This document shows positions 1-8,926 of a DNA stretch of 64,000 bases, in pieces (within the stretch, counting starts at the first letter, position 1; the number at the start of each line of letters is the position of its first letter). The translations under genes and the position numbers were made by a program. The DNA is from Luteithermobacter gelatinilyticus (lineage in GTDB: Bacteria > Pseudomonadota > Alphaproteobacteria > Sphingomonadales > Emcibacteraceae). The stretch spans positions 1,990,501 to 2,054,500 of the forward strand of contig NZ_CP040517.1 in the NCBI RefSeq assembly GCF_005849285.1, in the 5' to 3' direction. Below the pieces are notes generated by a model. The model searched no databases. It had not been told where the DNA came from and saw only the letters and a program-made list of their open reading frames with translations.

Positions 1-500
1 GGCGTGCCGGTCACCTCCACATTATCCAGCCAGCACTGATCCTTGGCACTGTTGCCGGTAATACGCGCCCGGATCAGGACCCGGGGCAAATTCCCCATAT
101 GCGACAAAACCACCTGTCCCCGATGCAGAGTGACCCCATCATCCTGACCGGGGCCAATCCGGCTTATCTCATGCCAGGTCCTGCCCTCGTCGCCGGATAC
201 ATCACCGATGCAATACTCGTCCTTCTCAAGGGAAGCGGCGGCAAAAGACAGGGCAAAGGCCGTATTTTCATAACCTTGAGTTGAGATCACGGTGAGTGCT
301 GAAACGCGGCGACTGAGGTGCAGGGAAATATTGTCGTCATACCGTGTCAGACGGATATCGCCCTTGCCGCGGGCCACCCAGCCATCCGCCTCGCCGTCCT
401 GAAAGTCATCCCGGAAAATCGTTTCCGCCCCGGCCGCGTTTCTCGCCAAAAGCGGCAACAGGACCACCAGAAACAACACTATGGCTCGCCGTTTGCTCAT
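1..500 (-). CDS. secreted protein of unknown function, 3' part missing
   Basis: The gene begins at 500 and runs off the left edge, so about 166 codons are visible. The first 26 residues (MSKRRAIVLFLVVLLPLLAR, then NAAGAE) form a clear Sec signal peptide. The mature part starts with FRDDFQDGEADGW, a pattern seen in extracellular jelly-roll (concanavalin-like) domains that bind carbohydrate, and continues with beta-rich sequence including CIGDVSGDEGRTW. Its ATG overlaps the TGA of the upstream TPR-sulfotransferase gene (ATGA at 497-500), so the two are probably translationally coupled. The exact function cannot be given; a secreted or periplasmic binding domain is inferred. Confidence 0.7.
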   Translation of the reverse strand, partial: MSKRRAIVLFLVVLLPLLARNAAGAETIFRDDFQDGEADGWVARGKGDIRLTRYDDNISLHLSRRVSALTVISTQGYENTAFALSFAAASLEKDEYCIGDVSGDEGRTWHEISRIGPGQDDGVTLHRGQVVLSHMGNLPRVLIRARITGNSAKDQCWLDNVEVTGT

Positions 501-2104
501 AAACGGATTCCCCCCTGTTCGAGCTGTTCTTTTAACGGCGCAAGTTGTTTTTCATAAGAACGCCAGCGGGCAAGCGACGTTTTATAGATCGGTTTTCTGA
601 CTTGTGCCGCACTGGCCGTCGCCGAGGGAGACATATTGCGGTAAAATTCCAGACATTGCGGTTGCCAGTCCAAGCCGCAGAACTCAATGATCCGGCGGCT
701 CACGCCTTCCTGATCGTCCACCAGATCCTCATAGGCCACATCAAGAAAAAAATCCGGCAAAACACGCCGCCAGTGATCCATCAGTTTCGCATAGGTCAGA
801 TAATAACGGCCAAGATCCGCCAGATCATAGGAAAAGGGATACCCCATCCGGAACAGGGTCTTGTACATGGCATAACAACTGTCCAAGGGGTGACGTTGCA
901 GATGAATGACCTTTGCCCCCAGCAGCGCGCGGGCAATAAGGCCTACATAGAGGAAATTCATCGGGGTCTTGTCAATCAGATGCGGCGCGGCGCGGCCATG
1001 CCCCCTCAGACTGTCGCAATATTGCCGTCCCAGTTCGGCAAAATCCAGTTCCGTGGATTTTTCCACCAGCTCCCGTTTGTTGCGGGCCGGTCCCGCAGCC
1101 TGCATCAGAGCCAAGGCAAAGTGGTTCACTTCTCCCAGGCTTTCCACATCGCTGTGGGAGCTCAGGATCCGGTCAACCAGGGTTGTGCCGCTGCGCGGCA
1201 ACCCAATGATGAAAATCGGTGTATCGTCGCTGTGTCCGGCCGACCCGGACCGGGCAAAGAAGGCGTCATCAAAACAATCCATGATATGGTTGATGGTCTC
1301 GACATCTTCTTCCACCTTATAGGACATATGCTGTCGCCGCAGGTCAGCGCCCCGCTTCAGGTAATGAAACGAGTCCTCATATTTCCCGAGGTCCTCCAGT
1401 TCTTTGGCCAGCGCATAACAGAGCTGGACTTCCGCCATGGGGAGAAGGTTCTCGGCTCCCAATGCGGCGCGAATTTCCGCGACATGGTTATTGTCGGCCG
1501 TCTGACGGCGCAGGGTTGAGCGGTTGTAATAAGCGTCATAATCCCGCGGGTTGAGGCGCAGAACCCGGTTCAGAAGCTGTTCGGCTTCTTCCATCCGGCC
1601 CACCGCGATGACAGCGCTGGCCAGGTTATAAAGGAATTTTGCATTGTCCGGTTCGGCCTCCACAGCCCGGCGGTAACAGGATTCAGCCTTTTCATAGGCA
1701 TGACACATCGTATAGAATTCCGCCAGATGTTGCAGCATCATCGGGGGCGGCACGTCCTTACCCCCGCTGAGGCTTTCCTTCTCCAAACGCTCAAGGCACT
1801 CCAGCGCGGCATCAATCCGGCCGCAATGAATCAGGGCGTCAATCTCCTGCAACCGAACGGTGGGATGACCCGGATTGAGCATCAGGGCCCGCCGGGCCAT
1901 TTCCAGCATGCCGGAAAAATCCGCCTTGCTCTGACAGATCCGACCCAGAAGCATCCAGCCTTCCAGAAGTTCAGGATGATCGGTCACCAGGTCGCGGCAG
2001 AGTTGTTCCGCCTCCGCCAGACGGCGTTCCCGGAACAATCGCTCCGCCTGCTGGAACATGCGGCGGATCTCTTCCTGGCTCTCGATCCTGGTCACTATCG
2101 CCAC
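497..2104 (-). CDS. TPR-repeat sulfotransferase family protein
   Basis: A 535-residue protein. Residues about 10-250 are tetratricopeptide repeats (for example AESCYRRAVEAEPDNAKFLY and AEQLLNRVLRLNPRDYDAYY). Residues about 290-520 are a sulfotransferase domain with the PAPS 5'-phosphosulfate loop FIIGLPRSGTTLVDRIL, followed by GEVNHF and the 3'-phosphate region LQRHPLDSCYAMYKTLF. Proteins with this layout are widespread in alphaproteobacteria, and their substrates are mostly unknown; transfer of sulfate from PAPS to a carbohydrate or protein is the family expectation. No signal peptide is seen, so it should be cytosolic. It is coupled to the downstream secreted gene and lies 63 bp from the TonB receptor gene on the same strand. 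Confidence 0.9.
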   Translation of the reverse strand: MAIVTRIESQEEIRRMFQQAERLFRERRLAEAEQLCRDLVTDHPELLEGWMLLGRICQSKADFSGMLEMARRALMLNPGHPTVRLQEIDALIHCGRIDAALECLERLEKESLSGGKDVPPPMMLQHLAEFYTMCHAYEKAESCYRRAVEAEPDNAKFLYNLASAVIAVGRMEEAEQLLNRVLRLNPRDYDAYYNRSTLRRQTADNNHVAEIRAALGAENLLPMAEVQLCYALAKELEDLGKYEDSFHYLKRGADLRRQHMSYKVEEDVETINHIMDCFDDAFFARSGSAGHSDDTPIFIIGLPRSGTTLVDRILSSHSDVESLGEVNHFALALMQAAGPARNKRELVEKSTELDFAELGRQYCDSLRGHGRAAPHLIDKTPMNFLYVGLIARALLGAKVIHLQRHPLDSCYAMYKTLFRMGYPFSYDLADLGRYYLTYAKLMDHWRRVLPDFFLDVAYEDLVDDQEGVSRRIIEFCGLDWQPQCLEFYRNMSPSATASAAQVRKPIYKTSLARWRSYEKQLAPLKEQLEQGGIRL

Positions 2105-2167
2105 CTCTTCTTCGTGTGAGAAAATCCGGAAGGCGGATCATACCACCTTCCGGTTCGATAAGGTGTA

Positions 2168-4564
2168 TCAGAAAGAATAATTCACAGACAGGCCGATGGT
2201 GCGCGGCAGGGAAATCAGCTCCTTCGAGCCGTTGCCGAAATAACCGGCCGACGGCAGAGTGCCCATGAATTCCTCCTTAAACACACCGGTTACCCCCCGG
2301 TTGTTAAAGATATTCTTCATCCACAGCGTCACATCAACCCTGTCCATGATCAAGGTTGCCGAGGCATTCCAGATGGAGAAGCCCGGCAGATCTTGCTCAA
2401 CCCGCGCATTGCCGACATTATTGACGATATTGCGGGTTTTCGATTGGTAATAGCCGTCAGCCCTTAAGACGAGATCCATACCGTTATCCAGATTATATGT
2501 ATAATCCACCGCCAGGTTGATCATATGTTCCGACACGCCGGGCAGCATGGTGCCTTTCGGGGCCAGTAGCGTACCGGTCGGCGAGACAAAATCCTCGGTC
2601 AGTTCCGCATTGGCATAGGCGTAGCCGAAATTGACATGCAGGGCCTCGGTCAGATTGCCATCCAGTTCGATCTCCAGCCCCTGGGTCCGCGCTTTTTCCC
2701 CGTTGGTGACGACGAAGAATCCCCAGTTCGGCGTCGAGGTGTTCAATTGCGGATCTTTCCAGTCCACCTGATACAGGCTCACATTATAGCGGAAATTGGA
2801 CAAGGTGCCCTTGATGCCCGCCTCATAGTTTACCACACTGTCAGAGGCATAAGACAGAAACGCCGGATCCTCGGCAAAGAAGCCGGAGATCGGCACCCCA
2901 TTGGCACCGCCCCGCCGATAACCTTCCGATACGGTAAGGTAAATCATACTGTTTTCGGACAGGTCATAGGACAGGTTGCCCTTGAACAGAATGTCATCCT
3001 CAGAACGTTCGATCGGCTCCAGGTCGAGTGCCGGGAACAGGCCCGCCCATAAAGGCAGAGCCATGAAAACCTTTGCTTCCGATTCATTGTCGAAATAGCG
3101 GAAGCCGCCGGTGGCGTGCACCTGATCCGTCACATGCCAGGTCAGTTCGCCATACACCGCCTTTTCAGTAAAATTGTCGGTATAGTCATAATCAAAATCG
3201 GTATCGCCCGTGACCAGCGCCGACAGGCCGGTCCACTCATCCCACCATCTCTTGAAGCCAACCAGAACACTTTCCTGGGTGATGTTGCGCTCCTGATCCT
3301 GGTAATAGAGACCGACCACATAATCAACCGCGCCTTCGGTGTTGGATACCAGGCGTACCTCCTGAATGAAGGAATCATCACTGTAGGTCCGGTTGGCCTG
3401 GGCCATCGGGCGAGGATAGTTATAATATAGACCAAGCCAGCCGGCCTGGGCATAGAAGCCTGTATTTTCACTGATGCTGTCGCCCATATTGTCGTAATAG
3501 GACGTGCTGGAGGTCAGGGTTGCAAAACCGAGATCAATATTGGCTTCCATCGCCACCAGGTCCACATTGCGGCTGGACGGTTCAAGCTGGATGGAACCGT
3601 TCTCATACTCGCCATATGGGTTGCCCCAACCGTCAGTACCGAGGCTTGGCTGGCGGCGGCCGCCCACATCATCTTCCTGATGGGAATAAGTCAGCAATAC
3701 ATTGACGCTCTCTGACGGTTCCCAGTACAGGCTGGCGCGGGTGAACCAGACGTCATAAGTATCCGCATCCTTTTTGGTTTCATATTCCGCCGTGTCCGCC
3801 AGCACCCCGTCCGGGGCCACCGGCACGCCGTCTTCGTCCAGCTTATACAAATTCACATAATCGGTAATCCCCGGATAATCCGCCCAACTGCCAACCATAC
3901 GCAGCGCCAGGGTATCGCCCAGCGGAACATTTAACATCAAATCGGCGGAAACCCCCACGCTATCGGACCCCTTCACATGGCTGAGCGCACCGCTGGCACG
4001 GCCTTCAAATTCCCCCATAACCGGTTTAGAGGTGATAAAGCGTACCGTACCCCCGAGCGCGCCGGAACCATAGAGCGTGCCCTGCGGGCCACGCAGCACC
4101 TCAACCCGTTCCAGATCCTTGAGCAGGAAATTGGCGAAAATCGGCGTATCGTTAATATAGGTGGACACTGTAGAGACCGCGGAAACAGCGGAATCCCCGA
4201 GGATCGAGCTGTCCACGTTCAGGCCACGAATGCGGATGCTGTTGACGGTACCAGAGTTGCGCGGGCCGCGATCCACGATCCCCACCCCCGGGATCGACCG
4301 AAGCAGCTCTGCCGTATCCACCATTTTCGCCGCCTCGACATCCGCTCCGGACACGGCGGAAATGTTATAAGGAATATCCTGAATGCGCGATTCCCGTCGG
4401 GTCGCCGTCACCACAATTTCATCAAGAGTGACAACCTTCCCCTCATCCAGATTGTTTTCCTCCGCCTGGGCCGGCCCCGATACTCCCGTCAGAAGCGCCG
4501 TCCCGCTCAACATCACTGCTGTCAGTCTGTTCATCATTCGTCTTTCTGTTCCTGGTTTCATCAT
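2168..4564 (-). CDS. TonB-dependent outer-membrane receptor
   Basis: A 798-residue receptor. The start at 4564 is supported by GGGAG five bases upstream; a signal peptide ends near PAQAEEN. The TonB box and plug begin at VVTLDEIVVTATRRESRIQD, followed by the plug motifs VDTAELLRSIPGVGI and the LRGPQGTLYGSGALGGTVRF hallmark, then a 22-strand type barrel that ends in an aromatic residue (LSVNYSF). It resembles the large family of alphaproteobacterial receptors for unknown substrates. The gene sits downstream of a nitrilase-family hydrolase with a gap of about 97 bp on the same strand. The ligand could therefore be an organic nitrogen compound processed by that enzyme, but this is only inferred from position. 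Confidence 0.93.
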   Translation of the reverse strand: MMKPGTERRMMNRLTAVMLSGTALLTGVSGPAQAEENNLDEGKVVTLDEIVVTATRRESRIQDIPYNISAVSGADVEAAKMVDTAELLRSIPGVGIVDRGPRNSGTVNSIRIRGLNVDSSILGDSAVSAVSTVSTYINDTPIFANFLLKDLERVEVLRGPQGTLYGSGALGGTVRFITSKPVMGEFEGRASGALSHVKGSDSVGVSADLMLNVPLGDTLALRMVGSWADYPGITDYVNLYKLDEDGVPVAPDGVLADTAEYETKKDADTYDVWFTRASLYWEPSESVNVLLTYSHQEDDVGGRRQPSLGTDGWGNPYGEYENGSIQLEPSSRNVDLVAMEANIDLGFATLTSSTSYYDNMGDSISENTGFYAQAGWLGLYYNYPRPMAQANRTYSDDSFIQEVRLVSNTEGAVDYVVGLYYQDQERNITQESVLVGFKRWWDEWTGLSALVTGDTDFDYDYTDNFTEKAVYGELTWHVTDQVHATGGFRYFDNESEAKVFMALPLWAGLFPALDLEPIERSEDDILFKGNLSYDLSENSMIYLTVSEGYRRGGANGVPISGFFAEDPAFLSYASDSVVNYEAGIKGTLSNFRYNVSLYQVDWKDPQLNTSTPNWGFFVVTNGEKARTQGLEIELDGNLTEALHVNFGYAYANAELTEDFVSPTGTLLAPKGTMLPGVSEHMINLAVDYTYNLDNGMDLVLRADGYYQSKTRNIVNNVGNARVEQDLPGFSIWNASATLIMDRVDVTLWMKNIFNNRGVTGVFKEEFMGTLPSAGYFGNGSKELISLPRTIGLSVNYSF

Positions 4565-4661
4565 ATTTCTCCCTTATCTGGCGAGCGATCTTTCACTCAT
4601 CCTTTTCCCGGATACTCCGCAATCTTCCCGACATATCGGCCGCGGAGGGCCCAGGACAGCC

Positions 4662-5540
4662 TTACACGCCCGGCCTGTCCCGTCCGGGTTTTTCCAACCT
4701 GCCAAGCTTGCGCAATGCTTCTGTATCGGCGCCCCCCTCGACATAGGGCGGGAAGGCAACCTTGTTATCGCGAAAACTTTTCAAAACCTGGCCCAGCCCG
4801 TGCCAGCCCCGCTTTCGCACCCGATCCACCTGTTCCAGATCAATATCCACAATAATGATCTCGCGGCCTGACCCGGCCTGATGAAGCACCTCGCCCCCCG
4901 GCCCACAGACAATGGACCGGCCGACACCATAGTCGCCGGCCACGTTAATATCCACGAAATAACACTGGTTGGTGGCCGCATTCGCCCGCGCAATGGACAG
5001 CTCTACATCGCGGTCAATGGTATTGGTCATGGTGGGATGAATAATGACCTCCGCCCCCATGCTGACCAGGGTGCGGGTGGTTTCGGGAAACCACATATCG
5101 TAACAGATGGAGATGCCGAACCGGCCGACTTCCGGCACGTCAAAGACAACAAAATCCGCGCCTGGCGTCACCCCTTCCTCATAGGGAAAAAAGGGGAAGA
5201 TCTTGCGATACCGCGCCACCACCTCCCCCGTGGGACTGATTACCGGCGCCAAGTTGTAAATCCTATCCTGCTGCTTTTCAAACAGCGACCCCGGCACGAA
5301 CCAGACTCCATTCTGCCGCGCCATGTCGCATAACCGCGCCCAAACGGCATCGTCCGCCGTTATCGCGTTTTTCGGCGCAGCCCCAAACAGGCTCAACTCC
5401 CCCAGCACCACCATATCGACCCAGGGCAAACGCCGCTTCAGCGCCCCAAGCTCCCGCTCTATCAGATCCAGATTGTTATCCCCCTGAAGCTCCAGTTGCA
5501 GCCCGGCAATGCTAAAATGGCGCGACGTTTTCTGCGTCAT
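4662..5540 (-). CDS. carbon-nitrogen hydrolase (nitrilase superfamily amidohydrolase)
   Basis: The protein shows the Glu-Lys-Cys catalytic triad of the nitrilase superfamily: E48 in VVLGELSLFG, K113 in ARYRKIFPFF and C146 in GISICYDMWFPETTR (numbering from the ATG at 5540). This gives 292 residues. An in-frame ATG at 5603 would add 21 residues, but the inner start is preceded by GAGGGATC and matches where family proteins begin (FSIAGLQLEL). Family members hydrolyse amides, carbamoyl compounds or nitriles in the cytosol; the substrate is not readable from sequence. A 50-bp inverted-repeat site lies upstream of its start and a MocR-type regulator is encoded behind that, which suggests control by that regulator. 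Confidence 0.88.
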   Translation of the reverse strand: MTQKTSRHFSIAGLQLELQGDNNLDLIERELGALKRRLPWVDMVVLGELSLFGAAPKNAITADDAVWARLCDMARQNGVWFVPGSLFEKQQDRIYNLAPVISPTGEVVARYRKIFPFFPYEEGVTPGADFVVFDVPEVGRFGISICYDMWFPETTRTLVSMGAEVIIHPTMTNTIDRDVELSIARANAATNQCYFVDINVAGDYGVGRSIVCGPGGEVLHQAGSGREIIIVDIDLEQVDRVRKRGWHGLGQVLKSFRDNKVAFPPYVEGGADTEALRKLGRLEKPGRDRPGV

Positions 5541-5630
5541 AAAATTGATCCCTCTTCCCCCATTCCCGGTTTTCGGTCTTTCTTTGTCCGGGACATGGCT
5601 CATTCATTCTGCCCATGACCATAACAGACT

Positions 5631-5680
5631 AAACTGGACCCTACATAGATCCACTTTTTAATATTCTATAGGTCCAGTTT
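5631..5680. promoter_or_regulatory. long-spaced inverted repeat, probable MocR operator
   Basis: Two perfect 10-bp arms, AAACTGGACC (5631-5640) and GGTCCAGTTT (5671-5680), face each other across a 30-bp AT-rich spacer; one further flanking base pair also matches. The site lies between the MocR regulator gene and the hydrolase gene, 90 bp upstream of the preferred hydrolase start. MocR regulators typically bind widely spaced repeated half-sites, and a CTGGAC core is known for the TauR/PdxR branch. Binding by the adjacent regulator is inferred. Confidence 0.6.
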
Positions 5681-5887
5681 AAGGGGATCACAAACCAGAC
5701 TACCGGACCGTGGGAAAGAAGTTCTGTTGTACGGTGGGGCAGCGGACGCCCTTCTGTTCGGAAAGAGGAGACCTTATTCCAGACCCAATAAAGCCCGGAT
5801 CGAAGCCCGTCTGTTCACAATTCACTATAGAGTGAGTTATGAATGGTATGTTGTGAATAGTATAATGGGACAGCCTGGTTTTGTTTC

Positions 5888-7867
5888 TCAGGCGGAGTCC
5901 GCCGGCTCGGTAGGCTGAAAAATTACGGCGTTATCCAATAGACGGCCGCTTTCCCGGAACCACTTGATTTCACTACCCCGAATAACCACCCGGGATGCCG
6001 ATTCACGGCCATAGCTCCAGTTATTCCACTTGCGTACCCAGAAATCGCCCTTCACATACCAAATACCGTCGTCCTTTTCTTCCGCCGGCGTGCCACGATT
6101 GGCAATGCCGGTCATGGTGCCATCCGGATGCAAGGTGATTTCGTAAGGCTCACCCAACGAATTAATCCCCAATATATTCAGACCGCTCATCCGGTCCCGA
6201 AGTGTGGTCCCATCAAGCAGTTCCCCTTCGGCCCGGTCCAACGTTTCCATATACCCTGAGGTTAGCTCGCGGATAGTTTCCGCCAGAATCCTCACCCCCT
6301 CTTCAATTCTTTCCGCCGGAATGGCATTGATGGACAGATAAAAACATCTGCCCCTCTGCCCGTCTCTCTGCCCTTTTTCTGGCCCGTTTTCTGGCCCGTT
6401 TTCTGGCTTGTTTTCTGGCTTGTTTTCTGGCTTGTTTTCTGGCTTGTTTTCTGGCCCGTTTTCTGGGCCATTTTCCCACTCACAGCCTTCCCCGGCAGCG
6501 GAATAATCTGTTTCCGGTTGAATCAGAATGCCTTTTTTTGCCGCTTGCCGCACCAGCTCAGAAATTTCCAACTCCGGTCGGCACTCAACCCCGAAACTCA
6601 ACATATTGGGAGAACGGGTGACATGATACAGCGGCAGGTAATAAGACAGCGCCTCGCTCATTTCATGCCATTTTTGCCGGAAGATCTGAGCATGCCGGCG
6701 CATGGCGCTATCATAATATCCCTGAGAAATGAAAATGGCCGTGGCATGCTGAAAATAAGGGGTGGGAATTAATCCTAGTCTGCGCTGAACTTGCCGCAAT
6801 TGATGGGCCAGTTCACGGGGTGCCACAATATAACCGATCGCCTGTCCCGCCAAGGCCACAGGCGACAATTCGCTGACATAGATGACGTTTTTCCTTTGAG
6901 ACAGGCTTTTCAGAGCAGGAGGCAAGAGATCGTCAATATAATAGGTGTGCCTGGGATCACATTCCCATATCATGACATTTTCATTCAGTTGAGCCAGTCT
7001 CTGGGGTGTTTCCTGGGGTGTTTCCTGGGGTGTTTCCTGGGTCGGTTTCCGGATCACCTCCCGCCCCCCTTCCTCTGTCCCGTCAGCAGGAAGTCGCATA
7101 TTGGGCACGGTACAGAGAATATCCACTGCGCCGGTTATGCGCTTGCCTCCGTTGGGGAATTGCTCAACGAATTTAACAGGGGCGCCACTGCTGTTCAGAC
7201 ACTCCCGAGTAACGGGATCAACAAGCCCGCACACCCCGATACGTTGTCCCTGATTTCTGGCAACATGAGTCAACAGCGCCAGCGCTCCTCTGTAGCCGCA
7301 AGTAATGACAATTTCCTCGACGCTTGTGCTGATGCCCCGGCCGGGCAGAACTCTGCTCCGGATTTCCTCCGCAAGTTCCGGATTCGTATAATAAGGGCCC
7401 CGCTTGCCCCAATTCAAAACCTCGGACTGGGCCATAGCCTGGCGCTGACACTCCCGCCAGGCCGCAATGGGGAAAAGCCCGACATCAACCAGCGTATTGA
7501 CAAACGGATAAGGAAATGATTTGGCGCTTTCCTGGTCGCTGAATTGTCTTTCCACCGCTTTCGGCGGATTTTGAGCCGATAGTATTTGCCGGCGATGATC
7601 AAAAATTCCGCCTTCATTGAGTTCATCACTGACATAAACGCCGCTGCATTCCCGGGGTTCGACAAACCCCTCATCCGCCAGTTTTTGGTATGCAAAGACA
7701 ACAGTGTTGCGCGATACCCCCAACTGCTCTGCGAGTTTCCGCGTGGATGGCAGTTTCATGCCCGGCTTAAGAACGCCAGAGATAATCAGTTCGACCAGTT
7801 TTTCGCGGAGTTGGGTCTGCAGTTTCCGGTTCGATTGCTTATCTATAGTGATCAGAAATTTTATCAT
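5888..7867 (-). CDS. MocR/PdxR-like GntR regulator with degenerate aminotransferase domain and extra C-terminal domain
   Basis: A 659-residue protein. Residues about 10-80 are a GntR winged helix (LVELIISGVLKPGMKLPSTR, LAEQLGVSRNTVVFAYQKL). Residues about 120-450 follow the fold-type I aminotransferase domain of MocR regulators. In the usual Schiff-base motif (F/S-S-K), the sequence is YVSELSPVALAGQ, with proline at residue 336 instead of lysine; the preceding pyridine-binding stretch is also altered (IWECDPRHTYYIDD). The protein probably does not hold PLP covalently. A 12-bp minisatellite encodes a PEN-K/G linker (about residues 464-498), and QETP repeats occur near 280. The last 115 residues form an extra domain (DGTMTGIANRG, DGIWYVKGDFWVRKWNNW) absent from ordinary MocR proteins, beta-rich in appearance and possibly ligand-binding. 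Confidence 0.87.
   Translation of the reverse strand: MIKFLITIDKQSNRKLQTQLREKLVELIISGVLKPGMKLPSTRKLAEQLGVSRNTVVFAYQKLADEGFVEPRECSGVYVSDELNEGGIFDHRRQILSAQNPPKAVERQFSDQESAKSFPYPFVNTLVDVGLFPIAAWRECQRQAMAQSEVLNWGKRGPYYTNPELAEEIRSRVLPGRGISTSVEEIVITCGYRGALALLTHVARNQGQRIGVCGLVDPVTRECLNSSGAPVKFVEQFPNGGKRITGAVDILCTVPNMRLPADGTEEGGREVIRKPTQETPQETPQETPQRLAQLNENVMIWECDPRHTYYIDDLLPPALKSLSQRKNVIYVSELSPVALAGQAIGYIVAPRELAHQLRQVQRRLGLIPTPYFQHATAIFISQGYYDSAMRRHAQIFRQKWHEMSEALSYYLPLYHVTRSPNMLSFGVECRPELEISELVRQAAKKGILIQPETDYSAAGEGCEWENGPENGPENKPENKPENKPENKPENGPENGPEKGQRDGQRGRCFYLSINAIPAERIEEGVRILAETIRELTSGYMETLDRAEGELLDGTTLRDRMSGLNILGINSLGEPYEITLHPDGTMTGIANRGTPAEEKDDGIWYVKGDFWVRKWNNWSYGRESASRVVIRGSEIKWFRESGRLLDNAVIFQPTEPADSA
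6372..6475 (-). repeat. 12-bp in-frame minisatellite in the MocR gene
   Basis: About eight to nine tandem copies of a 12-bp unit (TTTTCTGGCYTG on the plus strand) encode repeated PENK/PENG tetrapeptides in the linker before the extra C-terminal domain. The unit length keeps the frame, so copy number could vary without loss of the protein. A second 12-bp array (GGGTGTTTCCTG, three to four copies at about 7009-7043) encodes QETP in the same gene. Confidence 0.9.
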
Positions 7868-7940
7868 CCCGCCCCATCAAAAGGATCATCTTGGGTTTTG
7901 ATTTATCGCAGTTCATTTAGCGGATCTTCAGACCAGCCCC

Positions 7941-7996
7941 CTGTTCCGTGAGTTCTGTTCCATGAGTTCTGTTCCATGAGTTCTGTTCCATGAGTC
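7941..7996 (+). repeat. 14-bp tandem repeat, four copies
   Basis: Four direct copies of CTGTTCCATGAGTT, with the first and last each carrying one change, lie 74 bp upstream of the MocR start codon. No function can be assigned; it adds to the many short tandem duplications in this window. Confidence 0.9.
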
Positions 7997-8035
7997 CTAT
8001 GTGCAGTTTAAACACCCAGCATCTGATGGCACAAG

Positions 8036-8081
8036 CCTTCGGAGTGAATTGGGTCACCCCAATCACAATTCACTCCGAAGG
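8036..8081. repeat. 16-bp inverted repeat, TAGAGTGAATT-type element
   Basis: Left arm 8036-8051 and right arm 8066-8081 are perfectly complementary (CCTTCGGAGTGAATTG), with a 14-base loop. The core GAGTGAATTG/CAATTCACTC is the same as in the 28-bp palindrome at 20515-20542, so the two belong to one element type. It lacks a T-run, so a simple terminator is unlikely; it may be an operator or an intergenic repeat. Confidence 0.85.
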
Positions 8082-8461
8082 TCATATTGGAATCCTGGGT
8101 GATAACGACTCGTTTTTCATTCCTTCGTAATATTGGCTTCTTTCCGGTTAAAAAGAAAAAAATTCATGAATTTTTTTAAATATATATGACATGTCTATAC
8201 AACCATATAACAAGATAAATATAGATAACATTGGCTATTTCATAGATATTATCACTAACATTCACATATTTTAAGATATCTTTATCTGTATCGCCAAAGA
8301 AGAGATTTTTAAAAAGTATTTGACTTTGCATAAATTCATGGAACTATATCTGCCAATTCACAGGGTCCGGTACCCAACAAAAGGGCCAAATCAGCCCCCA
8401 TACATGTAACGGCATCCCTGTGTAGCAAGACCCCGGCAATAACGATGACCCGGCTATAACC

Positions 8462-8926
8462 ATGACGCAGAAACTGTTCAAAATTGTGTTTGGCGCACTC
8501 ATCTTCTGCGCACTGCTATTTGCCAATATTGCAAATGCTTGTGCGATGATGGCCGATATGCCCTCACACAAAACAGTTGCCCGGGACATAACCGACCACA
8601 AGACAGAAACCGGCGATAACCATGCCTGCGATCCCCTTCAGGCCACGACCGGAATTTCACCAGAACCGGACCAGCCCTCAAAAGAGGCCCCGGGAAAAGG
8701 GGACTGCTGCGACTATCAGGTGATGATGCCTTGTGAGGCCACCCCCCTCACCATGCAAGTCAAAACAGAAGTTTTCCATACCGAAAAAGCCATCACCCAA
8801 GACATTAAACCCGCTATTTTGCCACAGCCCCAGAAAGTCAAATCCCTATTTCTTCTGTGGCCTCGGGTTCATATTCCGATCAAATCCCAAGACATCTATC
8901 TGCAGACATCCCGCCTTCGGATCTAA
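8462..8926 (+). CDS. small Cys-rich secreted protein, function unknown
   Basis: A 154-residue product with a signal peptide (LFKIVFGALIFCALLFANIA, cleaved near NACA). The mature part is rich in His, Asp and Cys, with HACDPL, DCCDYQVMMPC and MADMPSHK, which suggests metal binding or disulphides. The ribosome-binding site is weak. An opposite-strand ORF at 8344-8601 covers its start, but has no signal peptide or family resemblance. The protein is followed, after a 350-bp gap, by a TonB receptor and a reductase with PepSY domains. It broadly resembles the His/Cys-rich secreted protein at 22765-23229 (a CC pair before a short Pro-rich tail), though not enough to call homology. Confidence 0.6.
   Translation: MTQKLFKIVFGALIFCALLFANIANACAMMADMPSHKTVARDITDHKTETGDNHACDPLQATTGISPEPDQPSKEAPGKGDCCDYQVMMPCEATPLTMQVKTEVFHTEKAITQDIKPAILPQPQKVKSLFLLWPRVHIPIKSQDIYLQTSRLRI

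Larger units (their letters stand above)
7868..8461. other. gene-less region with tandem and inverted repeats
   Basis: The 594-bp gap between the divergent MocR gene and the Cys-rich secreted protein gene contains the 14-bp tandem repeat (7941-7996), a 16-bp hairpin (8036-8081) and an AT-rich block (8150-8340). The AT-rich block ends with TTGACTTTGCATAAATTCAT near 8321, a plausible promoter for the plus-strand genes. No coding sequence is convincing here. Confidence 0.6.

Noticed and set aside
545-1519. A 324-codon plus-strand ORF opposite the TPR-sulfotransferase gene
   Set aside because: It has no signal, domain or ribosome-binding site, and lies wholly opposite a well-supported gene.
8344-8601. 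An 85-codon minus-strand ORF overlapping the start of the Cys-rich secreted protein gene
   Set aside because: No family features; the plus-strand alternative has a proper signal peptide and sits in front of co-directional genes.
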